Assembly: GCA_019114715.1 (NCBI GenBank)
Contig: DXEZ01000341.1
Location: 1-11,011 of the forward strand
Direction of reading: 5' to 3'
DNA length: 11,011 bases
Origin: Candidatus Sphingobacterium stercoripullorum
GTDB taxonomy: Bacteria; Bacteroidota; Bacteroidia; Sphingobacteriales; Sphingobacteriaceae
Positions 1 through 8,783 of this stretch are shown piece after piece; within the stretch, counting starts at the first letter, position 1, and every line of letters begins with the position of its first letter. The notes beneath the pieces are model-generated. The model had not been told where the DNA came from, did no database searches, and saw only the letters and a list, made by a program, of their open reading frames with translations. The position numbers and the translations under genes were made by a program.

Positions 1-3000
1 TCTTTAAAACAAGTACTGAAATACCCCGAGCTATTAAATCCTACTTGATAAGCTACTTCTGAAATAGTTAGTTCGCTGCTATCTAAGAGCTGTATAGCTC
101 TTTTCAACCGAATGTCCTTTATAAACTCAACTGGAGACATAGTCGTTAAGCTCTTAAGCTTCTTATAAAATGTCGTCCTGCCCATAGCCATACTACTAAC
201 AACCGTTTCAATATTAAAGCTCGAGTCCGACATACCCTTTTCAATAACATGGATGACATCACATAAAAACTCCTCATCTCTAGAGGTAATGGTTATACCG
301 GTAGGCTCCAATTTAAAGGTCTGCGTTTTATCGGTTAATGAATCGACGATTTCCCTTCTCCTCTTTATGAGGTTACCAAGCAGCTGGATTAAGTACTCCA
401 TATAAAATGGTTTAGTCATATAAAAATCCGCACCGTAAGACAAACCACTTATCTGATCTTCTATCGCTGATTTCGCTGTCAGCAAGACTATAGGAATATG
501 ACTTGTATTTGTATTGTCTTTTATTTTTTTTAGCATCTCAATTCCATCCATTACCGGCATCATTACATCCGAGAGTATCAAATCAGGAATTTGTGTATGC
601 GCCAATTCATAACCTTCGGCCCCGTCTCGAGCTTGGAGCACTTGATAATGACTACTAAGCTCAAGGGTAATATATCTGCGCAGCTCTGGATTATCCTCGA
701 CAAGCAGTAGGCTTGGCTTAATGGACTCCTTAGCTACCTCTAGATTACGATCTATCTCCATCTCCAGCATTGCCTCCTCTGATCTATTGTCCACCACTTT
801 AAAGGTATCGGTATCTCTCTCATTCTGCTCATTAGCTCCAACTACAAAAGGCAATTCCACAACGACAGTCAAGCCTGGGCCTTGATTTTTCTTAGCATAG
901 GTATTCCCTCCATGCAGTTTCACGATTTCTTTAGTAAGAGCTAGACCAATTCCCGTTCCTTGAATTTTCGAGTCAATCACATTTCGTCCTTCGTAATAGG
1001 GTTCGAAAATAACCTTTAGCTCTTGCTCACTCACCCCTATCCCTTGGTCGATCACCTGAATTACAACCTGATTATCTGACTGCTCGACCTTAACTTTTAT
1101 CTCACTACCGTCAGGCGAAAATTTTATAGCATTCCCCAAGAGGTTAAAGAACACAATATCCATCTTTTCCCTATCGCAGTTTAGAACAATCCCCTCAGTG
1201 TTCTCTACTACTTCTAGTGCCATCCTTTTATCTTCTAAGACATCAGTGAAGTTTCCAGCGATTTCGTGGAGTAATGAGAGTATAGGCACATGGGATTTAT
1301 TTAAGGTTGTTTGCTCTACTTGTATCTTTCTGAATTCCAATAACTGATTGACAAAACGAATCATGCGCTGGATATTTTTATGAGCAACACCTAGGAGCTT
1401 CATACCTTCTTGCGATAAGCCCTCGGATGTCTTGATTTTCCTTAATGGATTCACAATCAAGGTCAATGGAGTCCGCAGTTCATGGGAAATATTAGTGAAA
1501 AACTGTAATTTCAATTCGGTCATTTTCTTTTCCACAACGACATTGTGCTTTAGTCGAATCACCGTTAATGCTACCCGGCGGATACCCTCGAGAATAATTA
1601 AAGTGAAGATGAAATACCCTAAATATGCCCAAGTACTCCGCCACCAAGGCTTTTTTATAACAATGGGGATACTCTTCTCTGGAGCACCAATAAAGTGGGC
1701 ATTATTAACGGCTTTTACACGAAAAACATACTCCCCTGGAGGAATCTTAATATAGGTAGCTCGCTTTTGATTGTTCACAAAGTGCCAGTCTTTATCATAT
1801 CCTTCCAGAATATAAGCATAGGAAATACCATCTCCCGCTCTATAATCTAAAACGGCATACTCTATAGTTATCACATCTTGGTCGTAATTCAGGACGAGCT
1901 CATCGGCATAGTTGATAGCAGTCTCTAGGGGCGCTTGGACATCCTTAAGATCAATACCTTTGTTAAACAGCTGCAAGCCTGTAAAAACCATGTTCCCAGA
2001 GAACGTTTCACTAACAATTTGATCGGGATGAAAAGATATAAATCCATCCTTTGCACCGAAAAATAGCTCTCCATTTTTTGCCGCTAGACTTGCGGCTTCT
2101 GAAAAACCCGATTTAGGCAAGCCGTTATAAGTGTTGTAATTCTTAAATTCTTCGGACTTAACATCAAACCTAGAAACACCATTCTCCGTGCTCAGCCAGA
2201 GGTTTTTATGATCATCCTCCAGAATGCTCAGTACAATATCGTTGGGTGCTCCTTGGGCTGTAGTATAAGTATTGAACTTTAGTGCCGAGTCCATATCTCC
2301 TGGCTTATTCAGCACTTTATTCAGCCCACCTCCGAAAGTACCCACCCAGACCTCTTTATCTGTAGATTGAAAAAGAAAGGTAACATCGTTATTTCCTAAG
2401 CTATTTGCATCCCCTGCCTCCTTGACTGTTACCTTAAACTCCATAGCGTCAGGACTCTCCTTTGGATTAAAGCGCAAAAGCCCGTCTGTAGTACCTAGCC
2501 AAATCAAACTATCGGGGCCAAGCATGGCGTGACGTATAACATTGAAAGTGTGTTTTGGGTAGTTCTTAAAAGAGTTGTACACATTTTTAAAATGGACTTC
2601 ACCTCCCTTATCTTCTACCAGCAAGTTGAGTCCCGCTTGAAAGGTGCTGATCCACAACCGGCCGTCAAAATCCTCAGTAATGCTATAAATATGGTCACTA
2701 CTTAAACTATTCTTATCCTTCGGGTCGTTTTTATATTGCGTATAACTAAAAGAATTTCCTTTAGAATCCTTTGGTTCTAGCTTAAAAAGCCCATTTCCCT
2801 TGGTTCCTATCCAAATATTATTTTGTCTATCCTCGGTAATGCAGTAAATGCTTCCCTGAACTTCATTATTTTGCAGACGGTGGTAATTGCCACCCTTATA
2901 AAAATAAATATCCCCCTTTTTGTTGGTAATCCATATTCTGCCTGATTCATCTTGGAAAAGAGACCTAACCTCATTCTGAAATCGATTAGATGCATGTTTC

Positions 3001-4340
3001 ACCAAACGTTGGTGCTTAAAATTTTCCTTAAAAAAACTAACTTTATTAACACCCCCCTCTCTTGTACTCATCCACAGAACACCATTTCTATCTGAAAGTG
3101 AGGCGACCATGCTATTGGAAAACAAACGCTTGGGGTCCGTTGGATTATTATAAAAGTAACTTATGGTATTAGAATCTTGCTCATATAAACCAAATCCTCC
3201 GCCTTTTAGACTCACCCACACTTTACCATTAACATCCTCCCGTACTTTAAAGCTCTGATCATTCACAAAGCCTTCGCGAGGTAAAAAAGGCAGGTTATGT
3301 TCTTTTTTATGAGTGAAATAATACAGGGAATTTTGTAACGGATTATACAAATAAGCCCCATCCTTTTCCGGTTCCAACCATAAGTTCCCCTTTTTATCTT
3401 CGAAAATAGACAAAAAGGTTTCTCCAAACTCACTAATATACTTAAGCTCATTTTTCTTGTAATCAAAAATTGCCAGTCCCTTATTTTGAAAGCTTATATA
3501 CAAGTCTCCTTCTTTCGAGACGGCCATATCTAACACCCCTTTCTGCCCACTATCCTTTAATGTTATCTCCTGCTTTTTTGTGTCGTAAATAATTATTTTC
3601 CCACCCGTGGTCACAAAAAACTCTTGGTCTTTGTAACCCTGTCCCATTTTTAAGACATTTAAACTGCTCAAGCGAGCCATACCTTTTAATTCAGGCAGAT
3701 TTTTATAGCTAGAGCCTTCTTTAGAATACCCTAAAAGTCCTTTTTCTGTTCCCACCCACAGATTCCCATGTCTGTCCTCACGAATAAAATTTACCTTCTT
3801 ACCCTTTTCACCAAGCTTAGCTGTGAATTCTACTACCTGCATTCCTTGATCTTCAGCAACGTAAAACACACGATCATCCTCAGTCTTCAACCATACGTCT
3901 CCATTGGCAACGGGTGTTATTTCATCAAAAAACAACCCTGCTAAATCCTCCCCCTCTTGAGACAGGGTAACTGGAACGAACTTTTCCTTCCATTTGTCAA
4001 ACCTATATATTCTTTTATCGTAAGTTTTAACCCATATATACCCTAGATCATCTTCTAGGATTTCTCTTATCTTATTGTTTTTCAAGGTTGAATTATCGCC
4101 GGGGCGCGATTTATAGGCAATAAACTTTTCCCCATCAAAACGATTTAAACCATCCCAGGTACCAAACCATATAAAGCCCTCTGAATCTTCCAATATGCAA
4201 ACAATACCGTTGTGCGAAAGGCCATTTTCCGTCGTATAGGTTTCAAACTTAGGGTCATTCATGCCGCGTGCAGCAGCAATCATGCTCAAAAAAAGCATCA
4301 TCACTACTACACCTATATGTTTCATATTTTCAGTGTTCAT
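1..4340 (-). CDS. Hybrid two-component system regulator (HTCS), 3' end beyond window
   Basis: Inner-membrane sensor and transcription activator in one chain; members sense oligosaccharides in the periplasm and switch on polysaccharide-utilisation genes. The minus-strand frame is open from the ATG at 4340 to the left edge (about 1446 codons), so only the last residues and stop are missing. Order: signal peptide (1-25); about 14-15 WxG-type propeller repeats such as FIWFGTWDGL, NLWVGTEKGL and IWIGTKGNGL (about 30-795), fitting two seven-bladed propellers; Y_Y_Y domain (about 800-867); membrane segment (about 903-920); histidine kinase with phosphoacceptor His953 in NISHELRTPLT, N-box Asn1070, Asp1098 in DQGIGV and a GTGIGLAL box; receiver with Glu1215/Asp1216, phosphoacceptor Asp1258 in LILSDVMMPVMDG, Thr1288 and Lys1310; AraC-type helix-turn-helix (about 1359 to the edge, with ISEVAYQVGFNSSGYFS). 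All key phosphorelay residues are present. It follows two pectinase-type genes on the same strand, so pectin regulation is inferred; the ligand is unknown. Confidence 0.96.
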   Translation of the reverse strand, partial: MNTENMKHIGVVVMMLFLSMIAAARGMNDPKFETYTTENGLSHNGIVCILEDSEGFIWFGTWDGLNRFDGEKFIAYKSRPGDNSTLKNNKIREILEDDLGYIWVKTYDKRIYRFDKWKEKFVPVTLSQEGEDLAGLFFDEITPVANGDVWLKTEDDRVFYVAEDQGMQVVEFTAKLGEKGKKVNFIREDRHGNLWVGTEKGLLGYSKEGSSYKNLPELKGMARLSSLNVLKMGQGYKDQEFFVTTGGKIIIYDTKKQEITLKDSGQKGVLDMAVSKEGDLYISFQNKGLAIFDYKKNELKYISEFGETFLSIFEDKKGNLWLEPEKDGAYLYNPLQNSLYYFTHKKEHNLPFLPREGFVNDQSFKVREDVNGKVWVSLKGGGFGLYEQDSNTISYFYNNPTDPKRLFSNSMVASLSDRNGVLWMSTREGGVNKVSFFKENFKHQRLVKHASNRFQNEVRSLFQDESGRIWITNKKGDIYFYKGGNYHRLQNNEVQGSIYCITEDRQNNIWIGTKGNGLFKLEPKDSKGNSFSYTQYKNDPKDKNSLSSDHIYSITEDFDGRLWISTFQAGLNLLVEDKGGEVHFKNVYNSFKNYPKHTFNVIRHAMLGPDSLIWLGTTDGLLRFNPKESPDAMEFKVTVKEAGDANSLGNNDVTFLFQSTDKEVWVGTFGGGLNKVLNKPGDMDSALKFNTYTTAQGAPNDIVLSILEDDHKNLWLSTENGVSRFDVKSEEFKNYNTYNGLPKSGFSEAASLAAKNGELFFGAKDGFISFHPDQIVSETFSGNMVFTGLQLFNKGIDLKDVQAPLETAINYADELVLNYDQDVITIEYAVLDYRAGDGISYAYILEGYDKDWHFVNNQKRATYIKIPPGEYVFRVKAVNNAHFIGAPEKSIPIVIKKPWWRSTWAYLGYFIFTLIILEGIRRVALTVIRLKHNVVVEKKMTELKLQFFTNISHELRTPLTLIVNPLRKIKTSEGLSQEGMKLLGVAHKNIQRMIRFVNQLLEFRKIQVEQTTLNKSHVPILSLLHEIAGNFTDVLEDKRMALEVVENTEGIVLNCDREKMDIVFFNLLGNAIKFSPDGSEIKVKVEQSDNQVVIQVIDQGIGVSEQELKVIFEPYYEGRNVIDSKIQGTGIGLALTKEIVKLHGGNTYAKKNQGPGLTVVVELPFVVGANEQNERDTDTFKVVDNRSEEAMLEMEIDRNLEVAKESIKPSLLLVEDNPELRRYITLELSSHYQVLQARDGAEGYELAHTQIPDLILSDVMMPVMDGIEMLKKIKDNTNTSHIPIVLLTAKSAIEDQISGLSYGADFYMTKPFYMEYLIQLLGNLIKRRREIVDSLTDKTQTFKLEPTGITITSRDEEFLCDVIHVIEKGMSDSSFNIETVVSSMAMGRTTFYKKLKSLTTMSPVEFIKDIRLKRAIQLLDSSELTISEVAYQVGFNSSGYFSTCFK

Positions 4341-4346
4341 TTCCTA

Positions 4347-4354
4347 CTTCCTCT
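4347..4354 (-). promoter_or_regulatory. Ribosome binding site of the HTCS gene
   Basis: The minus strand reads AGAGGAAG, six bases before the ATG at 4340. This purine-rich match favours that start over the in-frame ATG at 4325, which has only an A/C-rich leader before it. The other starts in this window have weak or no Shine-Dalgarno sequence, as is common in Bacteroidota. The call rests on sequence only. Confidence 0.5.
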
Positions 4355-4398
4355 AATTTTGCGCTAACGGTAGTACCTAATTGAAAAATTGATATACT

Positions 4399-7137
4399 TT
4401 AATACTTCATCAACTTCACTGGTCCTCCGAGGCCACTTTCCATCACTTGCCAATTACTCGCATCGAAACTCTTATAATCAATATTTACAAAGTTAATTTC
4501 GTGGTAATTACGCCACTCCACTTTCCTTTGGTCCAAGTCTCGTATTCTATTTGCCATCAAATTAGCTACCTCAATACGTATCGAATTCTGGCCGTTTTTC
4601 AGCAACTCACCTATTTCTATAGAAAAAGGATTCGCCCAAACGATTCCTGCTTCAACACCATTAACCCATACTTTGGCACTTTCCTTCACCTCACCTAGTT
4701 GCAATAAATAATGCGCTCCATTTTCTTTATTTAAAACAAACGATGTTTCATAAGACGCTAGCCCTGAGAACTTATCGGTAGCTTCCTTTCCAAAGCTCGT
4801 CCAATAGCCCGGCTTTTCAATCGTACGGCCTTTCGGTAACTCCGGTCCTCCTTCTAAGAATTTCACATCCCAGCTTCCTGTAAATAAATTTTCCTCTACT
4901 AGGTTATCTTGATAAGCATAAGTTGCTGTAGCTTTATGCTCATTAGAAACCTGCACTACCCACGAATAGCCCGAAGGGATTTGTAATCGCACCTTGCCAT
5001 CCGTGCTAGGCAGAGCATATGTTTTTCCGGTTTGCGGATCAAGTAGGTTATAAAAAGCACCTTTTTTATTGAGCTCCACCACCTCATCAATTTGGCTATT
5101 ACTGTGATTCACTAGGTAGTAATAAGTGTCCGTAGCCGAAACCCTCCTAATGAACTTTAAGCCCTTACTCGAAAGTTCCTCTGGAGAATTTCCTTCTAAA
5201 AGCAACACGTCGTCTACTTTAGATTTGATATATATCCTCCCTTTTCCATAGGAAATGTACTTTTTGTCTTCCTTTTTACTGTTCTCCAAGCGCGCTATTA
5301 AATCCTTAAACTTCTCCCTGCGTTTAGACAATAGAGCAAGCCCATTGACATCTTTAGGAAGCTCATCAAATAATACGGTTGCACCATCATTGGCTAAGCT
5401 TAAAATTTTTTGAAATGTTGTTTCCGAGAAATAATGCGTTCCCGGTATATATATCATCTTATAAGGCGTTGCACGACTGGAGGTGATAATTTCATTATCC
5501 ACCACCTTAGAACCCATTAAAATAGCATCGGTCGTAAAGTCAAAACTATAGCCCCTATTTTCTAACATGCGGCTATTTTTATAAAAGTCTGTCGGATGGA
5601 GCCACTTATCAATATTATGAACACTAAACTGTTTAAACGGCCCATCGGCAGTGTGCCAAAGGTCATACACCGGCCAGTAGATAAGCAGCTCGTTATCTGC
5701 TTTTGCTGTTTGGAGGATCGATTGCACCCTAGTGATATAATTATTCAAACCAGAGAGGTGATGCCAGAACGGATTTTGCAGGGTGAAGTTTACAGAGGCA
5801 TAAAAAAGCCAACCGGGAAAGGCAATCTCCTTCGGAGAATAAGTCATACCGTGGTAAAAGACATGGTTGACCCCCGCTAAAAAAAGCTGTTCGACCTCCG
5901 GTTTAGTTTGCGCCAATGCCGTTTTAAAATGCTCCGTTAGCCAAGTGAAAGTTTCCGAGGAGGTAAACTTCTTTCCTAATGAATTGGTGGCTGAAGTTGC
6001 AAACTTAAACATCATTGGGTCTGGATCCACATTACGGATATCCGCGCTGTCTCTAGAAAGACCTGGAATATCGAAGTCGCTAGCACCGAAAGTCTCCGTC
6101 TCGGCAATATCCGAACTCCCATAAAGGTCTATTAAATTCCCTGGGGAACCGTGGGCTTGATTTTTGGATAGTGCACCATTGTGGTGTGCAAAGCCTGTGA
6201 ATTTAGCTAAGAAATTGTCTCGCAGCAGATCGTTTACCACCTCCCGGTAGTCAGCCTTCACGCGCTTTTCAACATCCTTCTGTTTGCTTTTCCCAGCGAA
6301 CTCAAGCAGGTGATCTTCGAGCTTATAACCTTTTATTTTTTCAAATTCAGTTAAGAAGTCTACTGTCCAATTGGCTCCATACACCTCATAGCTATCGTTA
6401 AAAAACGCGCGGATATCTAGCGCTTTCCCTTGCATTTTATTTTGAAAATATGACAGGTAATGCTCAACAGACTGCCTTCCTAAATGATCCAATGTAAATC
6501 CTTCACCCCCTGGAGCGGCCCTTTTTACCTTTTGCTTAGTTTTCCCAGAAAAGAGCGCCAATACAGTCACCTCCTCGGGTGCGGTCCAGGTACCTTCAGT
6601 CCGGGTAATGTATTCATCTAAATTCAGCTGCTCACCCGATTTTTTATAGGCCCTAAGTGCAAAAAGCTCTTCAGGGTTTTGCTTGGGATCTTTAACCTCA
6701 ATAGGAAAAGACAGCTCCTCACCAGCTTTTAAGGCAATTTCCTCTAAAACATAGCGAGTTGCAGCATATTGCTCACCGACCTGCGGCCCTCCAAATGGCC
6801 AGCCCGTGCCGAGGTTCAAGTCCACTCCCATAGAGTTGGCACTTGCCGTTTCTATGGTATGAGAAAGCATATTTATCCACCGCTCTGAAAAGTAGGGAAT
6901 ATACCGATCTTCGTAACCCTTAGCACCGTAAATAGGTGTGACCTCAACGCCTCCAAGACCTGCTTTATGCATGCTATTAATTTCTCTATCTAAATTGGCT
7001 TTATCAACAGCCGATCCCATCCACCACCACCTCACCCAAGGTTTCATTTCTTTGGTAACTTCTGGCCACAGTTCTTGACTAAATACCAAATAAGGGAGTA
7101 AAAACACGCATATTGAAACTAAAAGCCTTCTCATCAA
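4399..7137 (-). CDS. Secreted GH106-type alpha-L-rhamnosidase-like glycoside hydrolase
   Basis: Predicted exported glycoside hydrolase of 912 residues. GH106 enzymes are inverting, calcium-dependent alpha-L-rhamnosidases acting on rhamnose-containing pectins and glycosides. A signal peptide spans about 1-20 (ends LVFSQ, no lipobox cysteine), so it should be soluble in the periplasm. The catalytic region runs to about 740, with family-like blocks WWWMGS (37-42), GGVEVTPIYG (62-71), GWPFGGP (112-118), FFNDSYEVYGANWT (245-258), an acidic ETETFGASDFD stretch (346-356), SSETFTWLTEHF (393-404), NHVFYHGMTYSP (424-435) and YWPVYDLWH (487-495). I cannot say which glutamates are the catalytic pair. The C-terminus (about 750-912, with AKVWVNGVEAGIVWANPF at 821-838) is a galactose-binding-like beta-sandwich as in GH2 enzymes. 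It is on the short side for GH106. The second codon is also ATG. It lies 73 bases after the GH28 gene and 58 before the HTCS. Substrate is inferred from family and context. Confidence 0.85.
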   Translation of the reverse strand: MMRRLLVSICVFLLPYLVFSQELWPEVTKEMKPWVRWWWMGSAVDKANLDREINSMHKAGLGGVEVTPIYGAKGYEDRYIPYFSERWINMLSHTIETASANSMGVDLNLGTGWPFGGPQVGEQYAATRYVLEEIALKAGEELSFPIEVKDPKQNPEELFALRAYKKSGEQLNLDEYITRTEGTWTAPEEVTVLALFSGKTKQKVKRAAPGGEGFTLDHLGRQSVEHYLSYFQNKMQGKALDIRAFFNDSYEVYGANWTVDFLTEFEKIKGYKLEDHLLEFAGKSKQKDVEKRVKADYREVVNDLLRDNFLAKFTGFAHHNGALSKNQAHGSPGNLIDLYGSSDIAETETFGASDFDIPGLSRDSADIRNVDPDPMMFKFATSATNSLGKKFTSSETFTWLTEHFKTALAQTKPEVEQLFLAGVNHVFYHGMTYSPKEIAFPGWLFYASVNFTLQNPFWHHLSGLNNYITRVQSILQTAKADNELLIYWPVYDLWHTADGPFKQFSVHNIDKWLHPTDFYKNSRMLENRGYSFDFTTDAILMGSKVVDNEIITSSRATPYKMIYIPGTHYFSETTFQKILSLANDGATVLFDELPKDVNGLALLSKRREKFKDLIARLENSKKEDKKYISYGKGRIYIKSKVDDVLLLEGNSPEELSSKGLKFIRRVSATDTYYYLVNHSNSQIDEVVELNKKGAFYNLLDPQTGKTYALPSTDGKVRLQIPSGYSWVVQVSNEHKATATYAYQDNLVEENLFTGSWDVKFLEGGPELPKGRTIEKPGYWTSFGKEATDKFSGLASYETSFVLNKENGAHYLLQLGEVKESAKVWVNGVEAGIVWANPFSIEIGELLKNGQNSIRIEVANLMANRIRDLDQRKVEWRNYHEINFVNIDYKSFDASNWQVMESGLGGPVKLMKY

Positions 7138-7183
7138 CCTGTAATATTTATATTAACTTAGAATTCTTGTTATTTAAATTAAT

Positions 7184-7205
7184 CAGCCCCACTGCTAGGG
7201 GCAGT
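7184..7205. other. Intercistronic stem-loop with two alternative pairings
   Basis: The gap between the GH28 and GH106-like genes holds GCCCC (7186-7190) and GGGGC (7198-7202) around a 7-base loop, just after the GH28 stop codon. A competing stem pairs ACTGC (7191-7195) with GCAGT (7201-7205). On the minus strand the stem is followed by TGATTAATTT, which is not a clean U-tract. An mRNA processing or 3'-end stabilising structure, or a weak attenuator, is more likely than a full terminator. The stem is short and could be chance. Confidence 0.4.
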
Positions 7206-7210
7206 AGAGC

Positions 7211-8542
7211 TTATTGTTGAGCGATCTGTTCTCCATTAATCACCACATTTTTAACCACAATACCATCGATGTAATCTTGGTTAAACAGAGGCTTTTCCGC
7301 TTGGATCTTTAAATTCTCAAAGGTAAAGTTCGACAGCTTATATTGATCGGAATTTCTTACATCAAAAAACACCTTACACTCCAAATCAATATTTCTTAAA
7401 ATTATATTTTGTGCATAAGACATTTTAATATCTTTCTCGCCTTTTAAATCAAAAAACTGCGTCCAAGGGTGAACAAAAAGCATGATATCTGCTGTCCCTT
7501 TAACATTTTCCACCACTATGTTCTCATACTGCTGGGGTGTGTCGGGACGCATTTTTAATTGAAGCATACGCTTAGCGCCTTCGAGCTTATTGTTTCTATA
7601 TAAGATATTATAACTGTGGATGGATTCACTTCCGCAGGTCAATGTGCTGTGGCAGAATCCAAAGGTGCAATCCTCAATTAAAATGTTATGGTTAGCGCCG
7701 TTATTAGGGTCTTTATCTGCATGTGGACCTTTTCCACCTTTCAATGCAATCGCATCATCGTTTACTGCCATAAAGCAGTTTTTAATATGAACATTCTTAC
7801 AGGCGTCTAAATCCACCGCATCGGAACTGGGTGCTTTTACAGGTGATGCGGGAGCTGTAATGGTTAAATCCAGCAACCTTAAGTTCTCACATTTATAGTA
7901 ATGGGAAGTCCAAAATGGAGAGTCTTTTAAATGAACACCTGATATTTGAACATCCTTACTATTGGAAACGTACAATACGCGAGGTCTCATTTCATCCATA
8001 TTGGTACACTGCGGGTTGAACTTCCTTCTCAGCCAAAACGCCTTCCAATACCGCAGGCCATTGCCGTCTAATGTCCCACTACCTGAAACTGTAAATCCAT
8101 CCACCTGATTTGCATTGACAAGTGCAGCGAAATATTTCACACTCTGCCCTTCCATACGGGTATCAACAAGCTCAAAGTTACTGATATCGTCGCTACCTTT
8201 AAGTGTCGCCCCTTCCTGTAAATGTAAATGGGTGCCCGGTTTAAAGAACAAGGAACCACTCAAAAATGTCCCCCTAGGGATTACCACTACGCCACCTCCC
8301 TCTTGGTGCGCCTTATCAATAACCGATTGGATTTTCGCAGTTTGTATTTGGGTGCTATCGCCCGTGACACCAAAATCGGTAATAACGTACTGATCACCCA
8401 GCTCATCAATTTCTGTATGCTGAACATCCTTAAACCATTGGGAAATCTTCGAGCCATCAGGAAACTGTTCTTGGGCTTGGAGAATGGAAATAATGCCAAA
8501 AACAGCCACTGATAGCATTGTTAATCTCTTTTTAAAATGCAT
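7211..8542 (-). CDS. Secreted GH28 polygalacturonase-family hydrolase
   Basis: Predicted exported pectin hydrolase of 443 residues, a right-handed parallel beta-helix. GH28 enzymes are inverting and cleave galacturonan, rhamnogalacturonan or related chains. A signal peptide spans about 1-23 (ends LQAQ, no lipobox). The N-terminus has the usual pattern ITDFGVTGD (54-62), TAKIQSVIDKA (68-78), GGGVVVIPRGTFLSGSL (82-98) and SGSGTLDGNG (153-162). The catalytic aspartates are visible as Asp241 (SSDAVDLD) and Asp262/Asp263 (NDDAIAL), and the active-site histidine is probably His298. Around them the motifs differ from classical polygalacturonases: SSD for NTD, CHS for GHG, and QLK (328-330) for RIK, so only the lysine of the substrate-carboxylate pair remains. 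Family membership is firm, but the exact substrate is not; rhamnogalacturonan-derived oligosaccharides are a reasonable guess given the GH106-like neighbour. It is first in the presumed operon. No Shine-Dalgarno sequence precedes the ATG; the leader is A/T-rich. Confidence 0.93.
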   Translation of the reverse strand: MHFKKRLTMLSVAVFGIISILQAQEQFPDGSKISQWFKDVQHTEIDELGDQYVITDFGVTGDSTQIQTAKIQSVIDKAHQEGGGVVVIPRGTFLSGSLFFKPGTHLHLQEGATLKGSDDISNFELVDTRMEGQSVKYFAALVNANQVDGFTVSGSGTLDGNGLRYWKAFWLRRKFNPQCTNMDEMRPRVLYVSNSKDVQISGVHLKDSPFWTSHYYKCENLRLLDLTITAPASPVKAPSSDAVDLDACKNVHIKNCFMAVNDDAIALKGGKGPHADKDPNNGANHNILIEDCTFGFCHSTLTCGSESIHSYNILYRNNKLEGAKRMLQLKMRPDTPQQYENIVVENVKGTADIMLFVHPWTQFFDLKGEKDIKMSYAQNIILRNIDLECKVFFDVRNSDQYKLSNFTFENLKIQAEKPLFNQDYIDGIVVKNVVINGEQIAQQ

Positions 8543-8571
8543 TGTTAATTGTTTATAAGTTGGTAATGAAG

Positions 8572-8595
8572 CTCTCCTATGTTAAATAGGGAGAG
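8572..8595. other. Stem-loop close upstream of the GH28 start
   Basis: CTCTCC (8572-8577) pairs with GGAGAG (8590-8595), and TAT (8578-8580) with ATA (8586-8588), leaving one bulged base (8589) and a 5-base loop. It begins 30 bases upstream of the GH28 ATG, probably in its 5' leader, so it might affect translation or stability, or be a protein-binding dyad. A separate 6-bp dyad, ATCATC-AAA-GATGAT, lies at 8622-8636. Function is unknown. Confidence 0.4.
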
Positions 8596-8605
8596 TCTGC
8601 CGTAT

Positions 8606-8727
8606 GTTAATTCACCTAATTATCATCAAAGATGATTCTAAACTATAAATAAACTTTCAATCGTGCATCCTGCGGTGTCCTGCCTTTTGTAAAAGGGAAA
8701 TTGTTATTGGTTAATTCAACACCCTAA
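8606..8727. repeat. Direct repeat pair GTTAATTCA...CCTAA upstream of GH28
   Basis: GTTAATTCA occurs at 8606-8614 and again at 8710-8718, 104 bases apart. Each is followed by CCTAA, directly in the first copy (8615-8619) and after four bases in the second (8723-8727). A shorter GTTAATT also lies at 8544-8550. Repeated sites in front of an HTCS-regulated operon could be activator-binding sites, but in such AT-rich DNA a 9-base repeat can arise by chance. Confidence 0.3.
8683..8696. other. Dyad CCTTTT-GT-AAAAGG, possible operator
   Basis: A perfect 6-bp inverted repeat with a 2-base centre, about 140 bases upstream of the GH28 start. The 2-base centre is too tight for an RNA hairpin without opening inner pairs, so a site for a dimeric DNA-binding protein is the more natural reading. 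There is no direct evidence for use, and no second copy was seen in the window. Confidence 0.3.
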
Positions 8728-8783
8728 ATTAAGTGTATAATTACTGTCTGAGACTATTTTCTAATAGGTATTAATAATAACAA

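Noticed and set aside
1432..1755. Plus-strand open frame of 107 codons
   Set aside because: It lies antisense to the kinase and membrane region of the HTCS, whose frame has unbroken family motifs; the plus-strand translation shows no recognisable domain.
1..4340. Possible frameshift or split of the sensor gene into separate kinase and regulator genes
   Set aside because: Frame checks at the N-terminal propeller, the His953 box, the receiver Asp1258 and the left-edge AraC helix all agree with one minus-strand frame.
5596..6124. Two plus-strand open frames of 94 and 85 codons
   Set aside because: They are antisense to the GH106-like catalytic region, with no family features.
8115..8512. Open frames on both strands within the GH28 gene
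   Set aside because: These are overlapping frames of a gene with a signal peptide and conserved catalytic motifs; their translations look random.
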